Part shown: piece by piece, positions 61,731-64,000 of the stretch | How positions within the stretch are numbered: the first letter of the stretch is position 1 | Layout: every line of letters starts with the position of its first letter | Assembly (NCBI GenBank): GCA_035771175.1 | Contig: CM069593.1 | Span: 46,499,554 to 46,563,553 of the forward strand | DNA: 64,000 nucleotides | Direction of reading: 5' to 3' | Source: Paratinospora sagittata | Lineage: Eukaryota > Streptophyta > Magnoliopsida > Ranunculales > Menispermaceae | Notes under the pieces: generated by a model | What the model was told of the DNA's origin: nothing | Databases searched by the model: none | What the model saw: only the letters and a program-made list of their open reading frames with translations | Program-made: the position numbers and the translations under genes

Positions 61731-64000
61731 TTAGACACTACGAGCTCGTGAGATATTGATCAAGTCCAAACAATGTTGGAACTTGATACCTGTAACCACC
61801 TTTGTAAGCATATCTGCAGGGTTATCTGCAGTTTTGATCTTTTGCAGAAGAATACTCCCTTCTTCTACTATTTCTCGAACAAAATGAAAACGAACATCAA
61901 TATGCTTCGTTCGACTGTGATGAACTTGGTTCTTTGCCAAACAAATGGCACTCTGGCTGTCGCAGAAAACTTCAACATTCTTCTGCACAATTCCCAAGTC
62001 TTTAATCAAACCATGAAGCCAGATTGCTTCCTTGAAAGCTTCTGTTACTGCCATGTACTCTGCCTCTGTAGTAGACAAAGCAACTGTTGACTGTAATGTT
62101 GATCTCCAACTCACTGGTCCTCCTGCCATAGTGAAAACATAACCAGTAGTAGATCTGCGCTTGTCAAGATCTCCAGCATAGTCCGAATCCACATATCCGA
62201 CTATATGCTTACAACTCTTCGAATCTCTCTCAAACTTTAAACCAATATCCACAGTACCATGAATATACCGTAGAATCCACTTCACTGCTTGCCAGTGGCC
62301 TTTACCAGGGTTGTGCATGTAACGACTTACCATACTTACAGCATGTGAAATGTCAGGTCTGGTACACACCATAGCATACATCAAGGCACCAACAGCATTT
62401 GCATATGGAATCTTCTCCATTTGCTTCTTCTGATCCTCGGAATTTGGTGACATTGATGAACTTAGCTTGAAATGTGGTGCCAATGGTGTGCTCACAGGTT
62501 TTGTGTCATTGCCGATGTCAAAAGTTTGAAGAACTTTCTTCAAGTACTGAGTCTGAGTCAAACAGATTTTGCCTCTGACTCTGTCTCGAGTTATCTCCAT
62601 CCCGAGAATTTTTCTGGCCTCTCCAAGATCCTTCATTTCAAACTCTGAGCTCAATTGAGCCTTGAGCTTGTTGATCTCCACCTTGCTTTTAGATGCGATT
62701 AGCATATCATCTACATATAAAAGCAAGTAGATAAATGTTCCATCTTGAAGTTTGCGATAGTAGACACAATGATCAAACTGACTCCGAGTATATTTTTGCC
62801 CTTGGATGAAGCTGTCAAATCGCTTGTACCACTGTCTCGGTGACTGCTTCAGGCCATACAATGACTTGCTCAACTTGCAAGCCCAATTCTCCCTTCCTGG
62901 TACTTTGAATCCATCTGGTTGAGACATATATATCTCCTCTTCCAAATTACCATGCAGAAAAGCAGTTTTGACATCGAGTTGGGCTAACTCGAGATCAAAC
63001 TGTGAGAATACCTCATTGTAGTCAATTCCTTCCCTCTGAGCGTAGCCTTTTGCTACCAGTCTGGCTTTGTATCGGATAGCATCTGTGCTAGGAGAGCCTT
63101 CCTTCTTAGCGAAAATCCATTTGCAGCCAATTGATTTCTTTCCTTTTGGAAGTGGAACCAACTTCCAAGTCTGATTCTGATGGAGTGATGTCATCTCCTC
63201 ATTCATTGCCATTTTCCACTTATCACTTTCCATACTCTGAATAGCATCTTTGTAATTGTATGGAATATCGTCTCCGGTGACTGGAAATGCATATGCAACC
63301 ATGTCAGTGTACCGAGCAGGTTTGCGGATTTCTCTTCTTGGTCGACTGGTGGCAATTGAATCTGGTTCTTGACTGATGTCTGGTCCTGGAGCCTCCAACT
63401 CAACTGAGATTTCCTCTTCTTCTTCAGGATGGTTGGATATCTCTGCTGACTTGCTAGGAGTTACTGGAATATCTAACTCCACCTGCTGAGACAAATCTGG
63501 ATCGTGAATTTCTTTATCAGAAACTGTATGCTTTAACATCACGGATTCATCAAAAGTTACATCTCGACTTTTGACAATTGTCTTTGTATCAGGGTTCCAT
63601 AGTCGGAAAGCCTTAACTCCCTCACTAAAGCCCATGAAAATCGCTTTCTTGGACCTAGGATCCAGTTTGGATTCCTTCACATGGAAATATGCAGTGCATC
63701 CAAAAATGCGCAGAGAATCATAATCTGAAACGGGGTGTCCAGACCATACCTCCTTGGGAGTTTTGCCATCTAGTGCTGTTGCAGGAAGTCGATTGATGAT
63801 ATGAGAGGCATATGACAAAGCTTCAGCCCAAAATGCCTTGCTCAGTCCAGAATGAGATAACATGCAGCGAACTTTATCTATCAAAGTACGATTCATGCGT
63901 TCAGCAACACCGTTTTGTTGTGGCGTGCCTGGGACTGTGAAATGTCTGACAATCCCTTCATTCTCACAAAATTTCTGAAATGGGTCTGACTTGTATTCTC
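61731..64000 (-). CDS. Copia polyprotein, C-terminal part: integrase, RT, RNase H (partial)
   Basis: The frame enters from the right edge, so its start is missing, and runs without a stop to TAA at 61731-61733. Seen in order are integrase residues [14 protein letters not shown] (about 63938-63885), the integrase C-terminal GYS/F-type FMGFSEG, the RT block [40 protein letters not shown] and catalytic YVDDML. RNase H follows with [33 protein letters not shown] and ADMLTK. At about 63001 the text jumps from NEVFS to [11 protein letters not shown]. About 17-18 residues expected between them in Copia RTs are missing in frame. That loss removes a conserved RT segment, so the enzyme is probably inactive although the frame is open. 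Confidence 0.9.
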   Translation of the reverse strand, partial: EYKSDPFQKFCENEGIVRHFTVPGTPQQNGVAERMNRTLIDKVRCMLSHSGLSKAFWAEALSYASHIINRLPATALDGKTPKEVWSGHPVSDYDSLRIFGCTAYFHVKESKLDPRSKKAIFMGFSEGVKAFRLWNPDTKTIVKSRDVTFDESVMLKHTVSDKEIHDPDLSQQVELDIPVTPSKSAEISNHPEEEEEISVELEAPGPDISQEPDSIATSRPRREIRKPARYTDMVAYAFPVTGDDIPYNYKDAIQSMESDKWKMAMNEEMTSLHQNQTWKLVPLPKGKKSIGCKWIFAKKEGSPSTDAIRYKARLVAKGYAQREGIDYNEVFSQFDLELAQLDVKTAFLHGNLEEEIYMSQPDGFKVPGRENWACKLSKSLYGLKQSPRQWYKRFDSFIQGQKYTRSQFDHCVYYRKLQDGTFIYLLLYVDDMLIASKSKVEINKLKAQLSSEFEMKDLGEARKILGMEITRDRVRGKICLTQTQYLKKVLQTFDIGNDTKPVSTPLAPHFKLSSSMSPNSEDQKKQMEKIPYANAVGALMYAMVCTRPDISHAVSMVSRYMHNPGKGHWQAVKWILRYIHGTVDIGLKFERDSKSCKHIVGYVDSDYAGDLDKRRSTTGYVFTMAGGPVSWRSTLQSTVALSTTEAEYMAVTEAFKEAIWLHGLIKDLGIVQKNVEVFCDSQSAICLAKNQVHHSRTKHIDVRFHFVREIVEEGSILLQKIKTADNPADMLTKVVTGIKFQHCLDLINISRARSV

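Larger units (their letters stand above)
61122..64000 (-). mobile_element. Second Copia retrotransposon, minus strand, cut by the window end
   Basis: Reading from the right edge leftwards there are integrase, reverse transcriptase, RNase H, a polypurine tract (61649-61666) and the 3' LTR (61122-61648). The 5' LTR, Gag and protease lie beyond the window. The polypurine region is nearly the same as that of the other Copia element here, and RT and RNase H motifs place both in the Tnt1-like part of the Copia family. Confidence 0.88.

Noticed and set aside
61397..61751. Several repetitive open frames rich in GGWSPHAC-like units
   Set aside because: They are readings of the LTR tandem array; all frames are open because the units lack stops.

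Overview
The window is nuclear DNA of a flowering plant, most likely a eudicot. It is AT-rich and its genes are split by GT-AG introns or are single-exon plant regulators. The intergenic space holds plant LTR retrotransposons, an En/Spm (CACTA) fragment, tRNA-derived SINEs and many AT and GA microsatellites. I cannot name the species from sequence alone.

Three host genes are clear. (1) 1073-3749, minus: a four-exon BEL1-like homeodomain (TALE) transcription factor of 746 residues, closest in layout to the BLH1/potato BEL5 type. (2) 29089-35642, plus: a ten-exon LONESOME HIGHWAY-type bHLH factor of 942 residues, with short upstream ORFs in its leader. (3) 53332-54576, minus: an intronless U-box/ARM ubiquitin ligase of 414 residues, of the PUB22/PUB23/PUB24 type. 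They act in different processes (meristem and organ patterning, vascular cell division, damping of stress and immune signalling). Nothing in the sequence links them beyond being neighbours.

The stretch from about 5 kb to 28 kb, upstream of both the BEL1-like gene (transcribed leftwards) and the LHW-like gene (transcribed rightwards), contains no protein gene I can support. It does hold a cluster of CACGTG G-boxes mixed with GGGCCCCAC-type sites (9.1-12.0 kb), a TGGGCY cluster (17.35-17.9 kb), several SINEs and a probable Gypsy LTR remnant.

The right half is dominated by mobile DNA. A complete but disabled Copia element lies at 38522-44057, with two near-identical LTRs and a perfect 5-bp target duplication. 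A decayed CACTA element runs from 46514 to about 49 kb. Three copies of one SINE, two of them head to head, lie at 49.8-50.5 kb. A probable solo LTR with TGTTAA...TTAACA ends lies at 56697-58642. A second Copia element on the minus strand runs off the right edge (61122-64000+).

I found no evidence for a wholly new biological system. The points most worth following up are the LHW-like leader uORFs, the G-box-rich module, the Copia copy whose stop codons outnumber what its LTR age predicts, the GC-rich tandem array in the second Copia LTR, and the foldback SINE pair.
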